Shown here piece after piece: positions 1 through 7,626 of a stretch of DNA of 26,449 bases. The stretch lies in the NCBI GenBank assembly GCA_050945755.1, contig JBMNTN010000026.1, positions 1 through 26,449 of the forward strand. The letters run 5' to 3'. Under the pieces are notes generated by a model. It did not search any database and was not told where the DNA came from. It saw nothing but the letters and a program-made list of their open reading frames with translations. This DNA is from JAQVXR01 sp050945755. GTDB lineage: Bacteria; Bacillota; Dehalobacteriia; Dehalobacteriales; Dehalobacteriaceae. Position 1 is the stretch's first letter, and each line of letters begins with the position of its first letter. A program made the position numbers and the translations under genes.

Positions 1-37
1 AATCACAGTCAAAAATACTATGACGCAGGTGAAAAGC

Positions 38-811
38 ATGTCTTTAGTTGCTGGAATAGATGTCGGGTCGACATCAACAAAAGCTGTTCTCTTAAACGGA
101 TCAGAAAATCATCATTTGATCCGTCCCACTGGATGGAGTCCTCGTGATGCTGGAACCGCTATTTTAGATGATCTCCTTAAGATATCCGGTTTTTCCAAGA
201 ATCAGTTGAAAAAAATTGTAGCGACAGGATACGGCCGGGTCTCCCTTTCTTTTGCTGACAAAGCGGTGACAGAGATTACATGTCATGCCCGCGGTGCCGC
301 TTACTTAGTTCCCGGGCTTGATACGATCATCGATATTGGCGGGCAGGACAGTAAAGTAATCAAAGTTAACAGTTTCGGACAGGTACTGGACTTCTTTATG
401 AACGATAAATGTGCCGCCGGGACCGGACGCTTTTTGCAAATCATGGCTAATGCTTTAGGATTTGACGTTTCTGATTTAGGCAACCTTCCCCCGGAGGAAC
501 CGGTTACCATCAGCAACATGTGCACCGTCTTTGCCGAATCCGAGGTGATTGGTCTTTTAGCCCAAGGTGTCCCCAAAAATGCAATTGTTGCCGGCCTCCA
601 TCAAGCTATTGCCCGGAGAATTTCATCAATGGTCCGGAAACTTGGAAATTATGACAGAATCGTATTTACCGGAGGGGTAGCCCTCAATCGCGGCGTACAT
701 CAATGTTTAGAGAATGAGCTAAGTAAGACGGTCTATGTGCCCGCAGAATGTCAATTAGCGGGTGCATTAGGTGCAGCTCTGATTGCCCAAGATTTACTGA
801 GAAAAGACTAA
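38..811 (+). CDS. 2-hydroxyacyl-CoA dehydratase activator-type ATPase (HgdC/YjiL family)
   Basis: This is a member of the BadF/BadG/BcrA/HgdC ATPase family, which uses ATP and a [4Fe-4S] cluster shared between two subunits to push low-potential electrons into a partner iron-sulfur protein. The N-terminal GIDVGSTSTK phosphate loop, the DIGGQDSK motif and a C-terminal FTGGVALN motif form the ASKHA ATP fold. The two cluster cysteines are visible in KCAAGTGRF (about residue 125) and MCTVFAESE (about residue 162). I chose the ATG at 38 because AGGTG lies 6 bases before it. An in-frame ATG at 20 has no ribosome site and would add 6 residues. The length of 257 residues is normal. It is followed after 22 bases by its likely electron acceptor, in the same operon. 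Because only one dehydratase-like subunit follows, it is more likely the reductase of a double-cubane cluster protein than part of an amino-acid fermentation dehydratase. Confidence 0.9.
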   Translation: MSLVAGIDVGSTSTKAVLLNGSENHHLIRPTGWSPRDAGTAILDDLLKISGFSKNQLKKIVATGYGRVSLSFADKAVTEITCHARGAAYLVPGLDTIIDIGGQDSKVIKVNSFGQVLDFFMNDKCAAGTGRFLQIMANALGFDVSDLGNLPPEEPVTISNMCTVFAESEVIGLLAQGVPKNAIVAGLHQAIARRISSMVRKLGNYDRIVFTGGVALNRGVHQCLENELSKTVYVPAECQLAGALGAALIAQDLLRKD

Positions 812-833
812 ATTATATTTAGGAGGATGCCAG

Positions 834-1982
834 ATGAAAGTTAATTTTTTAGAATCGTTTAACGATATTAGAGATAAAAATATGCTTACTCTCAAAGAAG
901 CAAAGGAGAATGGCCAAAAAGTCGTCGGCTTCTATTGCACTTACGGCCCACAGGAATTAGCTATTGCGGCAGGAGCAATCCCCGTTGGTTTATGCGGCAC
1001 CAGAGAGGAACCGATTGCCGCTGCAGAAGCCGATCTGCCCCGAAATCTCTGCCCCTTGATTAAATCTTCCTATGGCTTTGGGAAAACTGATAAATGCCCT
1101 TATTTCCACTTCTCGGATATTGTGATTGGTGAAACTACATGTGACGGAAAGAAAAAAATGTTTGAACTGATGCGTCAATTCAAAAAGGTGCATGTAATGA
1201 ATCTGCCCCAAGATCAACACCAACCGGCATCCTTGGAAATGATGTATGAGGAAATGGCCCGGCTGAAGAAAGTTCTGGAAGCGGAACTGGATACGGAAAT
1301 TACGGATGAGGCCATTGGTGCGGCAATCAATGTGGTCAACCGAGAACGCAAAGCCCTGAAAGCATTGTTCGATCTAAATCAAAACAAACCGGCCCTGATC
1401 TCCGGATCTGACCTCTTAAAAGTTTCCTTCCAAATCAGCTTCCATTCTGATCGGGAGGAACGCATTTCTCTTCTTGATACTTTAATCAACGAAACAAAAG
1501 AAAAAGCTAAAGAGGGGTATTGTGTGGGAGATTCCTCCACCCCACGCATTCTCCTAACAGGCACACCGGTAGGATTAGGCTGCGAAAAAGTGATTAACCT
1601 GGTTGAAGAATCCGGTGGTTTAGTAGTAACTATGGAGAATTGCGGAGGTTATAAAACCCTGGATTTGGCCGTAGCTGAAGACAGCAGCCAAGATAAATTA
1701 ATGCTTTTAGCCCAAAGATATTTAAAGATTCCCTGCTCTGTAATGACACCTAACACAGACCGTTTGACTCTGTTGGAAAAAATGATCGATGATTTTAAAG
1801 TGGACGGGGTGATTGACCTTACCTGGCAAGCGTGCCACACATATAATATCGAATCTTATTTTGTTGCAGATCTTGTTAAGAGCAAGGCAAACCTACCTTT
1901 CCTTCATCTGGAAACAGATTATTCAAACTCTGATTTAGAAACCTTGCGCTTGCGTATTAATGCTTTCTTAGAAATGATGTAA
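834..1982 (+). CDS. Double-cubane cluster protein / HgdB-like dehydratase subunit (YjiM-like)
   Basis: The 382-residue protein belongs to the 2-hydroxyglutaryl-CoA dehydratase D-component family (HgdB/YjiM). Cysteines at about residues 35, 54, 73, 88 and 103, with more in the C-terminal half (MENCGGY, IPCSVM, WQACHTY), can supply iron-sulfur ligands. True dehydratases have two related subunits (HgdA and HgdB). Here only one is present, directly after the activator, which is the layout of double-cubane cluster proteins. Those carry an [8Fe-9S] cluster and reduce small molecules at very low potential; this is family knowledge and not seen here. The start is fixed by AGGAGG 7 bases before the ATG. 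The stop is followed by a strong terminator. The physiological substrate cannot be told from sequence. An unseen second subunit upstream of the window is not excluded. Confidence 0.82.
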   Translation: MKVNFLESFNDIRDKNMLTLKEAKENGQKVVGFYCTYGPQELAIAAGAIPVGLCGTREEPIAAAEADLPRNLCPLIKSSYGFGKTDKCPYFHFSDIVIGETTCDGKKKMFELMRQFKKVHVMNLPQDQHQPASLEMMYEEMARLKKVLEAELDTEITDEAIGAAINVVNRERKALKALFDLNQNKPALISGSDLLKVSFQISFHSDREERISLLDTLINETKEKAKEGYCVGDSSTPRILLTGTPVGLGCEKVINLVEESGGLVVTMENCGGYKTLDLAVAEDSSQDKLMLLAQRYLKIPCSVMTPNTDRLTLLEKMIDDFKVDGVIDLTWQACHTYNIESYFVADLVKSKANLPFLHLETDYSNSDLETLRLRINAFLEMM

Positions 1983-1994
1983 ATGATATACTAT

Positions 1995-2032
1995 AAAAAA
2001 CCCGGGGAAGTTTTTACTCCCCCGGGTTTTTT
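1995..2032. terminator. Bidirectional intrinsic terminator
   Basis: CCCGGGG at 2001-2007 pairs with CCCCGGG at 2020-2026, flanked by AAAAAA and TTTTTT, so a U-tract follows the stem on either strand. It sits between the convergent dehydratase-like gene and the DsrE-like gene and should end both operons. Confidence 0.9.
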
Positions 2033-2068
2033 AATGCCCTTTTTTCTGCAGAAACAAAAGAATTAAGA

Positions 2069-2401
2069 CTACAATGTAATAACCTGATCAATACCGGCGC
2101 TGCCTAAAACTGCATAAAGATTGGGGAAACAGCCGATACCGGCATTGCTAACGAGTTTATCCTCAATACCTCTTTTGATGGCACATTGATCGCAAGCCAT
2201 CAGGACAGTGCCATATTTTTCGCTGATCTTTTGGAGATTATCTCCCATTTCAGTACCTTTTAGCAGACAAAAAGTGTTGTCAAAGAAAAACATCATTCCT
2301 GCTACTTCAACCCCATGTCTGTCATCCAAAAGTTGGGGAATGATCATTGTTTTAAGGATTTCATGACTGTTGGTTGTGGAGAAAATATAAGCTACTCTCA
2401 T
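2069..2401 (-). CDS. saoD: DsrE-like sulfur-relay protein, SAO system
   Basis: A 110-residue cytoplasmic protein of the DsrE/DsrF/TusD fold, whose members carry sulfur or a thiol-bound group on a conserved cysteine. Cysteines lie at about residues 45, 70, 73 and 91. The pair in ACDQC matches the place of the active cysteine in DsrE-like proteins, and the preceding AYIFST and following IKRGIE segments fit the family. I start it at the ATG ending at 2401 because AGGAAG lies just before it; an upstream extension of 18 basic residues has no support. It is the last gene of the SAO operon, just before a terminator. In this context it probably takes a thiol-bound metal or chalcogen species from the transporter partners. 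That role is inference from neighbours. The name follows my recollection of the SAO gene set. Confidence 0.75.
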   Translation of the reverse strand: MRVAYIFSTTNSHEILKTMIIPQLLDDRHGVEVAGMMFFFDNTFCLLKGTEMGDNLQKISEKYGTVLMACDQCAIKRGIEDKLVSNAGIGCFPNLYAVLGSAGIDQVITL

Positions 2402-2469
2402 AGTATTACTTCCTTTCCTTTTATATTTTTTTAGTCTAATATTTTCAAGGCTCATGCAATCCCCTAAAT

Positions 2470-3258
2470 CTATCCGGTATGTTTCATGCCGATATTGAAG
2501 GATTCCGATAAATATAGGGCAAGTTGCTCCTTGTGATGTAAATATTTAGGGCTGTGCCGATTGCGTGGACGCGCCATATCCAAGTAATAGTCAGCAATGA
2601 TCTCACCTTCCCGTGGACTCATCACAATCACTCGGTCCGCCATATAAACGGCTTCATCAACATCATGGGTGACCATAATGGTTGTGGTATTAGCAGCCAT
2701 GAGAAGAGTGTAAAGTTCCTCCTGCATCAATTTGCGCATCTGGAAGTCAATAGCGGCCAATGGTTCGTCTAAGAGCAATAGTTCAGGCGCAGCTGCTATC
2801 GCCCGCATTACAGCAACTCTTTGCTTCATCCCCCCGGAAAGCTCCTTGGGATATTTTTTCTCGTTACCGCTAAGATGGGACATTTTTATTAATTGAGCAA
2901 GACGATTTTGTTTTTCCTCCTTACTGGCATGGCGCAGTTTAAGGGCGTAAAGAATATTTTCTTCAACCGTCATCCAGGGAAAAAGGGCATAACCCTGAAA
3001 AACAAAACCTCTGTCCGGCCCGGGACCGGGGATCGGCATATCATTAATATAAATATTGCCCCTTTCCGCCTGCAAAAAGCCGGCAATGATCGTGAGAAGA
3101 GTTGTCTTGCCGCAACCGGAGGGACCGACGAGGCAAACCATCTCCTTTTCCTTGACCCGCAAATTAATATCTCCCAAAACAACGTGTTCATTGATTTGAG
3201 ATTTATCAGCATATACCTTTCGGATATGTTCGATCCGTAAAATATCCCGTTTTCCCAA
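2470..3258 (-). CDS. saoA: ABC transporter ATP-binding protein, SsuB/TauB type, SAO system
   Basis: A 262-residue ABC ATPase of the nitrate/sulfonate/taurine class. Visible motifs are Walker A GPSGCGKTT, Q-loop FQGYALFPW, signature LSGGMKQR, Walker B LLLLDEP and switch histidine in MVTHDVDEA, so it should be active. The start is a TTG at 3256-3258 preceded by GGGAGG 10 bases upstream; no ATG fits. The gene lies 38 bases after the recoded permease stop at 3297 and would power that permease. The tight linkage to the SaoP-like permease and the binding proteins makes it the energy subunit of the SAO ABC transporter. Its direction is import if the binding proteins feed it, as in all transporters of this class. 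The transported compound is unknown from sequence. Confidence 0.85.
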   Translation of the reverse strand: MGKRDILRIEHIRKVYADKSQINEHVVLGDINLRVKEKEMVCLVGPSGCGKTTLLTIIAGFLQAERGNIYINDMPIPGPGPDRGFVFQGYALFPWMTVEENILYALKLRHASKEEKQNRLAQLIKMSHLSGNEKKYPKELSGGMKQRVAVMRAIAAAPELLLLDEPLAAIDFQMRKLMQEELYTLLMAANTTTIMVTHDVDEAVYMADRVIVMSPREGEIIADYYLDMARPRNRHSPKYLHHKEQLALYLSESFNIGMKHTG

Positions 3259-3296
3259 AATCTCGTATCCTCCCTGTATATGATAGATAGATCACA

Positions 3297-4070
3297 TCAA
3301 CGCCAGCGCATCAATACACCTCCGACAGATAAGAGTAATTTGTCAATTAAAAAACCAACCAGGCCCGATATAACCATCAATGCCAGCAGCATATCTGTCC
3401 GCATCATGATTTGCGCTTGAACCATACAGTAACCGAAACCGGCACTGGTAGCAATAAATTCCGCTCAGATAACGGACATCCAACCCAGCCCGATGGCCAA
3501 ACGACCACCGGTGAAAATCCCGGGGAAAGATCCCGGTAGCACTACGTCTCGGATAACCTGCCATCTGGTGGCACCCAAAGAACGGGCGGCATAATAATAA
3601 TTTCGGTCAATGTCTTGGACGGCATTGATGGTATTAATTATCATGGTAAAAACTCCGGTAAAGGCGATCAGAAAAACCGTGGGTCCATCCCCCAAGCCGA
3701 ACCAAATAATAGCAAGGGGAACCCATGCCATTACCGGTACTTGACGCGCGGAATTGATAAAGGGCGCCAGAGCTTTATTGGCGGCATTGGAATAGCCCAT
3801 TAATAGACCAATGGGTACGCCAATGCAAAAAGCATAGCTGAAGCCCAACAAGACACGGCGCATGGTGATGGCCAGGTTAAGCAATATCTCTTTTGAGGTA
3901 AGCGCCTCAAAAAAGGCGCAAACCACACTCTGAAAGGTCGGCAGCACCATATGGTTTGTTGTGCGATTGCCGGCAACATACCAGATAAGACATGCTGCAA
4001 GCAGGATTATTAAGGAATAGGCACGGCCATCGCTGACAGGTCCGGGAATTTTATCTCTGCTGACTGCCAT
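3297..4070 (-). CDS. saoP: Selenoprotein ABC transporter permease, SAO system (UGA read as selenocysteine)
   Basis: A permease of the SsuC/TauC type, annotated through an in-frame TGA at 3465-3467 that I read as selenocysteine 202 of 257. Upstream of it are the membrane segments and the EAA loop (AARSLGATRWQV...VLPGSFPGIF). The frame continues without interruption for 55 codons after the TGA, giving AEFIATSAGFGYCM and a last membrane helix, and stops at TGA 3297-3299. Ordinary SsuC-like permeases have AWLTLVVAE where this one has GWMSVI-Sec-AE, so the Sec replaces one hydrophobic residue just before the conserved AE. Stopping at 3465 would remove a conserved helix. Residue 215 is Cys. The start ATG at 4068-4070 has AGGAG before it and overlaps the preceding gene by 61 bases. 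A nonsense mutation is the alternative, made unlikely by the intact frame and the hairpin after the TGA. Confidence 0.85.
3421..3464 (-). promoter_or_regulatory. Candidate bacterial SECIS element
   Basis: Read on the minus strand directly after the TGA, the segment holds a hairpin. CCG-GTTT-CGG forms the tip, CAGT pairs with ACTG below it, and ACC/GGT lies at the base (3421-3449). The G-U at the start of the loop lies 25 bases after the TGA, inside the usual window for bacterial SECIS elements. SelB would bind this hairpin to insert selenocysteine. The fold was drawn by eye and no energy was computed. Confidence 0.65.
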
Positions 4071-4825
4071 TTGGTATACTCCTTTCTGCCCATTTCCTGA
4101 GAGAAAAGGAATGTCATTGCCTCGCAAAAAGGCCGATATTCCTTAATTTCTGCTGCTGCATTTTCGATTGACAGGAGCAGGGCGGGATAAAGTTGGGAAT
4201 TATAAAAATCCTTACTGACAACAAGTACGGAAGTAGGGATATTTGACTCAATCAAAAGATATTGATAATCGAGAGTAACTGCTGTCGCAATATCCAAGAC
4301 AGCAGCATCTATCTGTCCAACACTTAAAGCATATGGCAAAGAAGTAGCAAGCACAGGATGATATGTGGCATCCGCATAATATGAAGACATGAGAATTTCC
4401 TTCTGTCTTTCCTGCCCATTCATAAAACCGATGTGTTCCGGTACCTTCTCTGGGTCTTTACAAACCAGCGCTTCACTGTTATAGGTGAGAGGTCCGGCGA
4501 GAAGAAAATCATCTGTTTTTTCTAAAAAGGCAGCTGCTGCATCAGGACACAAGACGGCAGCATCTAATTCTCCACTGGTTAGGCTCCAGGTACTTTTGCT
4601 GCTGCAGCAATCCATCATCAGGTAAGAGCTGAATCCATCAGCGAATTGAATGTCGAATTGGTTGCTGCCATAATGCTTAATGGCATAATTAACAAGCATC
4701 CCAGCGGTATTATTAGGACAGCCGATCACCGCAGTATCCTGCATTTTTTCATTACAGCCGAAAACAAGGCAGGATACAATTAACACACAAAAAATTTTTG
4801 TGAATTTTAGCTTAGGCAATACCAT
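4010..4825 (-). CDS. saoB: Lipoprotein substrate-binding protein with a Cys-Cys motif, SAO system (probable SaoB)
   Basis: A 271-residue exported lipoprotein. The N-terminus is a basic and hydrophobic signal ending at the lipobox VFGC (Cys 24). The rest resembles the two-lobed periplasmic-binding fold of the NMT1/SsuA class, with features such as SGELDAAVLCPDA and VGQIDAAVLDIATA. A vicinal pair, Cys73-Cys74 (MMDCCSSK), lies at a position where a ligand-facing loop is expected. It starts inside the end of the previous binding protein (14-base overlap, ATG at 4823-4825; an upstream TTG at 4840 is possible) and overlaps the permease gene by 61 bases, so the three are translationally coupled. I assign the SaoB name because it abuts the permease, but I cannot rule out that the name belongs to the larger binding protein upstream. 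The ligand is unknown; vicinal thiols suggest a thiophilic metal compound. Confidence 0.6.
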   Translation of the reverse strand: MVLPKLKFTKIFCVLIVSCLVFGCNEKMQDTAVIGCPNNTAGMLVNYAIKHYGSNQFDIQFADGFSSYLMMDCCSSKSTWSLTSGELDAAVLCPDAAAAFLEKTDDFLLAGPLTYNSEALVCKDPEKVPEHIGFMNGQERQKEILMSSYYADATYHPVLATSLPYALSVGQIDAAVLDIATAVTLDYQYLLIESNIPTSVLVVSKDFYNSQLYPALLLSIENAAAEIKEYRPFCEAMTFLFSQEMGRKEYTKWQSAEIKFPDLSAMAVPIP

Positions 4826-6050
4826 CAATTTCTTTGGCAACTTTCATGAACTCTTCAAATGTCATGCCGATTGGTAAGACCGGGTCAACCTTTTCCTCAA
4901 TAAATTTTTGGAAATCAGGTACTCCGCATTCATAGGCACGGTTCATGGCATCAGGTGCCCAAACCTTATCCAATTCATCCATGGTCAAATCGGGATAATA
5001 ATCTTCAGGGATATTCCAACGATCATGTTCCGCAAACCATGTTTTAAAATTACCTTCAGACATTTCCCAGTTGATGGTCCGGCCTTCGGCAATAATCTTC
5101 GTCCAAATTGTACGCAGACTTACTTCAACCGGAACATCAAAATACTCGGAAAAAATTTCTGCTGCTTTATAGGGGTGCTGATATAAATATTGAATAGAAA
5201 GAACATGGGCATACATAAGACGAGTTGCCAAATTGGGATAGTTTTTGAGAAAATCTGTGTTAGCACCGAGTACGCAGTGAATACCGGCATTTTCACCGGA
5301 AGTTTCATTGGTGGCTGATCCCCAGCTCGTTGCCAAGATATGGCCGACACCTTCATATTCCGCATAGGAACCCCAAGGATCACAACAGGTAAAGCCATCC
5401 AATTGTCCGGCCTTAAATGCAAAATATTCATCGTAATCCTTCATATCAAACACTTCATAATTACTGACGTCCACCGGACAACCAACAGCTTGGGCAACCT
5501 CATTCCAACTTGTCGTGGTCGCAGCATTACTCCCAATAGCCAGTCTCTTCCCAAGCAAATCATCTGCGGTTTTTATATCGTTTGAAACTACCAGATACCA
5601 GGAACCGCCGGTATGATTGCCGGAGGCAATGGCAAAAGGAGCACCGTTATTAATCGCGGTGACCTGTCCGGTCGCAAAACCCATATAGGCTGCATCCATT
5701 TGTCCGGCTGACATTGCTTCATACACCTTGCCGGTCTTAGTCAAATTAAATTTGATACCCAGATTCTCATAAATACCGGCAGCTTCACCAATAGGACCGG
5801 CTATCATATGATCACAATCCCGGAATCCGATTTCCACTACCTTGTTTTTTTCTTCCTCTGTCAATGTAGGCAGAGCTGCATTAATAGCATCATAATCCAC
5901 ATTAACCAAAGCACCATACTTTTCTTCCCAAGAGTCACCTTTAACATTTGTTCCCTCACTTTCTGAGGGTGTACTGCCGCTGCCGCAAGATGTCAGTATA
6001 AATAAAGATATTAAACAGCATAAGCAGAACAAGACACTCCGCTTTTTCAT
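4812..6050 (-). CDS. ABC transporter substrate-binding lipoprotein, NMT1/SsuA-like, SAO operon
   Basis: A 412-residue lipoprotein. The signal peptide ends at the lipobox LTSC (Cys 22) and is followed by a Ser/Gly/Glu linker and an NMT1/TauA-like binding domain (VVEIGFRDCDH, AMSAGQMDAAYMGFATG, LLGKRLAIGSNAATTTSW). In related proteins the second lobe carries a DAxVxWEPW-like ligand segment. Here it reads DGFTCCDPW, putting a Cys222-Cys223 pair in the expected binding site. The start ATG at 6050 is preceded by GGGGGAT. It is the second binding protein in this operon, and its last codons overlap the start of the smaller one. The two may bind in series or offer different specificity for one permease. 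It may be the family others call SaoB. Signal peptide, lobes and the cysteine pair are seen; the ligand is not. Confidence 0.78.
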   Translation of the reverse strand: MKKRSVLFCLCCLISLFILTSCGSGSTPSESEGTNVKGDSWEEKYGALVNVDYDAINAALPTLTEEEKNKVVEIGFRDCDHMIAGPIGEAAGIYENLGIKFNLTKTGKVYEAMSAGQMDAAYMGFATGQVTAINNGAPFAIASGNHTGGSWYLVVSNDIKTADDLLGKRLAIGSNAATTTSWNEVAQAVGCPVDVSNYEVFDMKDYDEYFAFKAGQLDGFTCCDPWGSYAEYEGVGHILATSWGSATNETSGENAGIHCVLGANTDFLKNYPNLATRLMYAHVLSIQYLYQHPYKAAEIFSEYFDVPVEVSLRTIWTKIIAEGRTINWEMSEGNFKTWFAEHDRWNIPEDYYPDLTMDELDKVWAPDAMNRAYECGVPDFQKFIEEKVDPVLPIGMTFEEFMKVAKEIDGIA

Positions 6051-6083
6051 GGTATCCCCCTTTTCCTTTATTTTTAAAATAAA

Positions 6084-6536
6084 TTAACAGCAGTCTTCCA
6101 TATCAGCAGAAAAAATGTTAAAAATCTCCTCGTCCTGAATTCGATAGATACCATAGCCAACATAGCTGCCCTTCGACCCAGAGAGGATGAATTCCGTAGG
6201 CGGTTTCTTATCAATATCTTTGAATTCTATAACTACATGTTCCAGAGGTGCCGGTTCCATCCTTGTGATGTGGGGAGTATCTCCTGCTAATATGGCAATG
6301 ATTTTGTTTCTTTCCTTATCATAGGAAAAAACAACCAAGATATCCTCTTGCCCGTCATCGTTTAGATCGGTAACCGCACCCATTAAAGGAGTCTGCTCAA
6401 AATTCGCCTCATAGACGGCATACAGGGGGTGCACCTTCACTTCATCAGGTAACTTCATCCCATGATTAAAATAAGGATAGGAAAATATCCCTGCCACTAA
6501 TAACAGTGCTGCAACCAGCCACTTACCCCTTTTCAC
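6084..6536 (-). CDS. saoC: Membrane-anchored Cys-Cys-COOH protein, SAO system
   Basis: A protein of about 150 residues that ends MEDCC, with the two cysteines as the very last residues before TAA. It has one N-terminal hydrophobic segment (WLVAALLLVAGIF), then an extracytoplasmic domain with a DLNDDGQED calcium-loop-like motif of the FG-GAP/EF-hand type. I choose the GTG at 6534-6536 because AGGTG precedes it by 5 bases. The alternative GTG at 6540-6542 overlaps the stop of the preceding permease gene in a GTGA arrangement. The longer open frame running back to 6632 is a shadow inside the permease gene. I recall a family described as Cys-Cys-COOH (seleno)protein SaoC; this one uses two cysteines. 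A flexible C-terminal dithiol outside the membrane is suited to hand a metal to or from a partner, which is inference. Confidence 0.78.
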   Translation of the reverse strand: MKRGKWLVAALLLVAGIFSYPYFNHGMKLPDEVKVHPLYAVYEANFEQTPLMGAVTDLNDDGQEDILVVFSYDKERNKIIAILAGDTPHITRMEPAPLEHVVIEFKDIDKKPPTEFILSGSKGSYVGYGIYRIQDEEIFNIFSADMEDCC

Positions 6537-6538
6537 GA

Positions 6539-7621
6539 TCACACCTGCTTTATGAATATTTTTTTGAATTTCGGCCAGCGAGCCCAGACACAAAAAGCTA
6601 TAATAATTAAAGCGCATATAGCTTCTAACCAATTGGGAAAAGAAACAGATAACTTATCTGCCAAATCAAGCTTGCCCTGATTGATGCTGACATCAAAAAC
6701 AGGCACGAAATCGACTAATATGAGGTTGGTTAGATAACCCAGTAAAACCGCTACTATAATTAGCGAAATACAATAAATAAGTACCGTTCGCTTGCCGATC
6801 ATCCGGTGTATGCTGATAATTTCCGGCAAATTGGTTGCTGTCCCCGTTATTAGAAATGTAATGGCTACACCCGGCGCCGCCCCTGCCCCAATCAGCGCTG
6901 CAATGAACGGGATATGCCCAACCGCACACACATACATAATTGCCCCCAATACGGCAATACCCAGTATCGATACCATATCAGGCCGGCTGAGATATCTCTG
7001 GATAAATGACATGGGAACTATCGTAAAAATAAAGGCCGCCAAAAGTGCACCCGGTACAATGTATTGACTTACTTCCTTCCCTAAAAAACAGAAACCCCAT
7101 TTCAACCCACTGACAACCCTCTGAATAAATGAGGGTTTTACCGACTTGGACATATCAGATTGCCCTATCGGTTGCTGCAGTGTTGCGGCCATGGGGTGCA
7201 CCAACTCGTTTCCTCCCAAATAATTTCCAATGCTGCCAATAATAATCGGAATAAACAACCCTGCTGCAACATAGATTGCTGTAATACGCGGACCAAGAGT
7301 GGCCAGAGAAATCAACACTGCTGCCGGATTGATGATTGGTGTGGCAATCATAAAAGCCAATACATTACCCAGGTAAGCCCCGGAATAATAAAGGCTTAGG
7401 CCTAACGGGATTACGCCGCAGCTACAGATAGGCAGCAAGGCACCGGATATGGTAGCTTTTAATAAGGAAATAAGCTTTTTATTGCCCAAATTACGCTGCA
7501 AAATCTCCGGCCGCAAAAAATTATGGAGCATACCCGCTAATAGAAAACTGAACATCATCCAGCAAGAAACACTTTTCAGCAGGCTCCATGTATTGTAAAA
7601 TAATGATTCGACAAATTCCAT
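6539..7621 (-). CDS. saoE: ArsP/UPF0718-type efflux permease, SAO system
   Basis: A 360-residue integral membrane protein of the permease family that includes the organoarsenical exporter ArsP. Many hydrophobic segments are visible. The conserved motif LPICSCGVIPL carries cysteines at about residues 66 and 68, and the segment FMIATPIINPAAV is also typical. A matching second half contains ICAVGHIPF-like and ITGTATNLPE segments. It follows the thioredoxin-like gene by 5 bases and its stop overlaps a possible start of saoC. Upstream is GAGATGGAA, a weak ribosome site, which suggests coupling to the gene before. By family analogy it would export a trivalent organometal or metalloid species. The presence of an ABC importer in the same operon is unusual for a pure resistance operon. 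Confidence 0.83.
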   Translation of the reverse strand: MEFVESLFYNTWSLLKSVSCWMMFSFLLAGMLHNFLRPEILQRNLGNKKLISLLKATISGALLPICSCGVIPLGLSLYYSGAYLGNVLAFMIATPIINPAAVLISLATLGPRITAIYVAAGLFIPIIIGSIGNYLGGNELVHPMAATLQQPIGQSDMSKSVKPSFIQRVVSGLKWGFCFLGKEVSQYIVPGALLAAFIFTIVPMSFIQRYLSRPDMVSILGIAVLGAIMYVCAVGHIPFIAALIGAGAAPGVAITFLITGTATNLPEIISIHRMIGKRTVLIYCISLIIVAVLLGYLTNLILVDFVPVFDVSINQGKLDLADKLSVSFPNWLEAICALIIIAFCVWARWPKFKKIFIKQV

Positions 7622-7626
7622 AATTG

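Noticed and set aside
3465..3467. Permease as a 201-residue protein ending at this TGA, or a pseudogene
   Set aside because: The same frame goes on to code the conserved family end with no other defect, a hairpin follows the TGA, and the neighbours match a system I recall as selenocysteine-linked.
3343..3564. Separate 73-residue open frame on the minus strand
   Set aside because: It overlaps the permease read-through region in another frame and has no family features or ribosome site.
6537..6632. N-terminal extension of the SaoC-like protein
   Set aside because: It lies wholly inside the permease gene upstream, and GTG codons at the junction with AGGTG before one of them give a better start.
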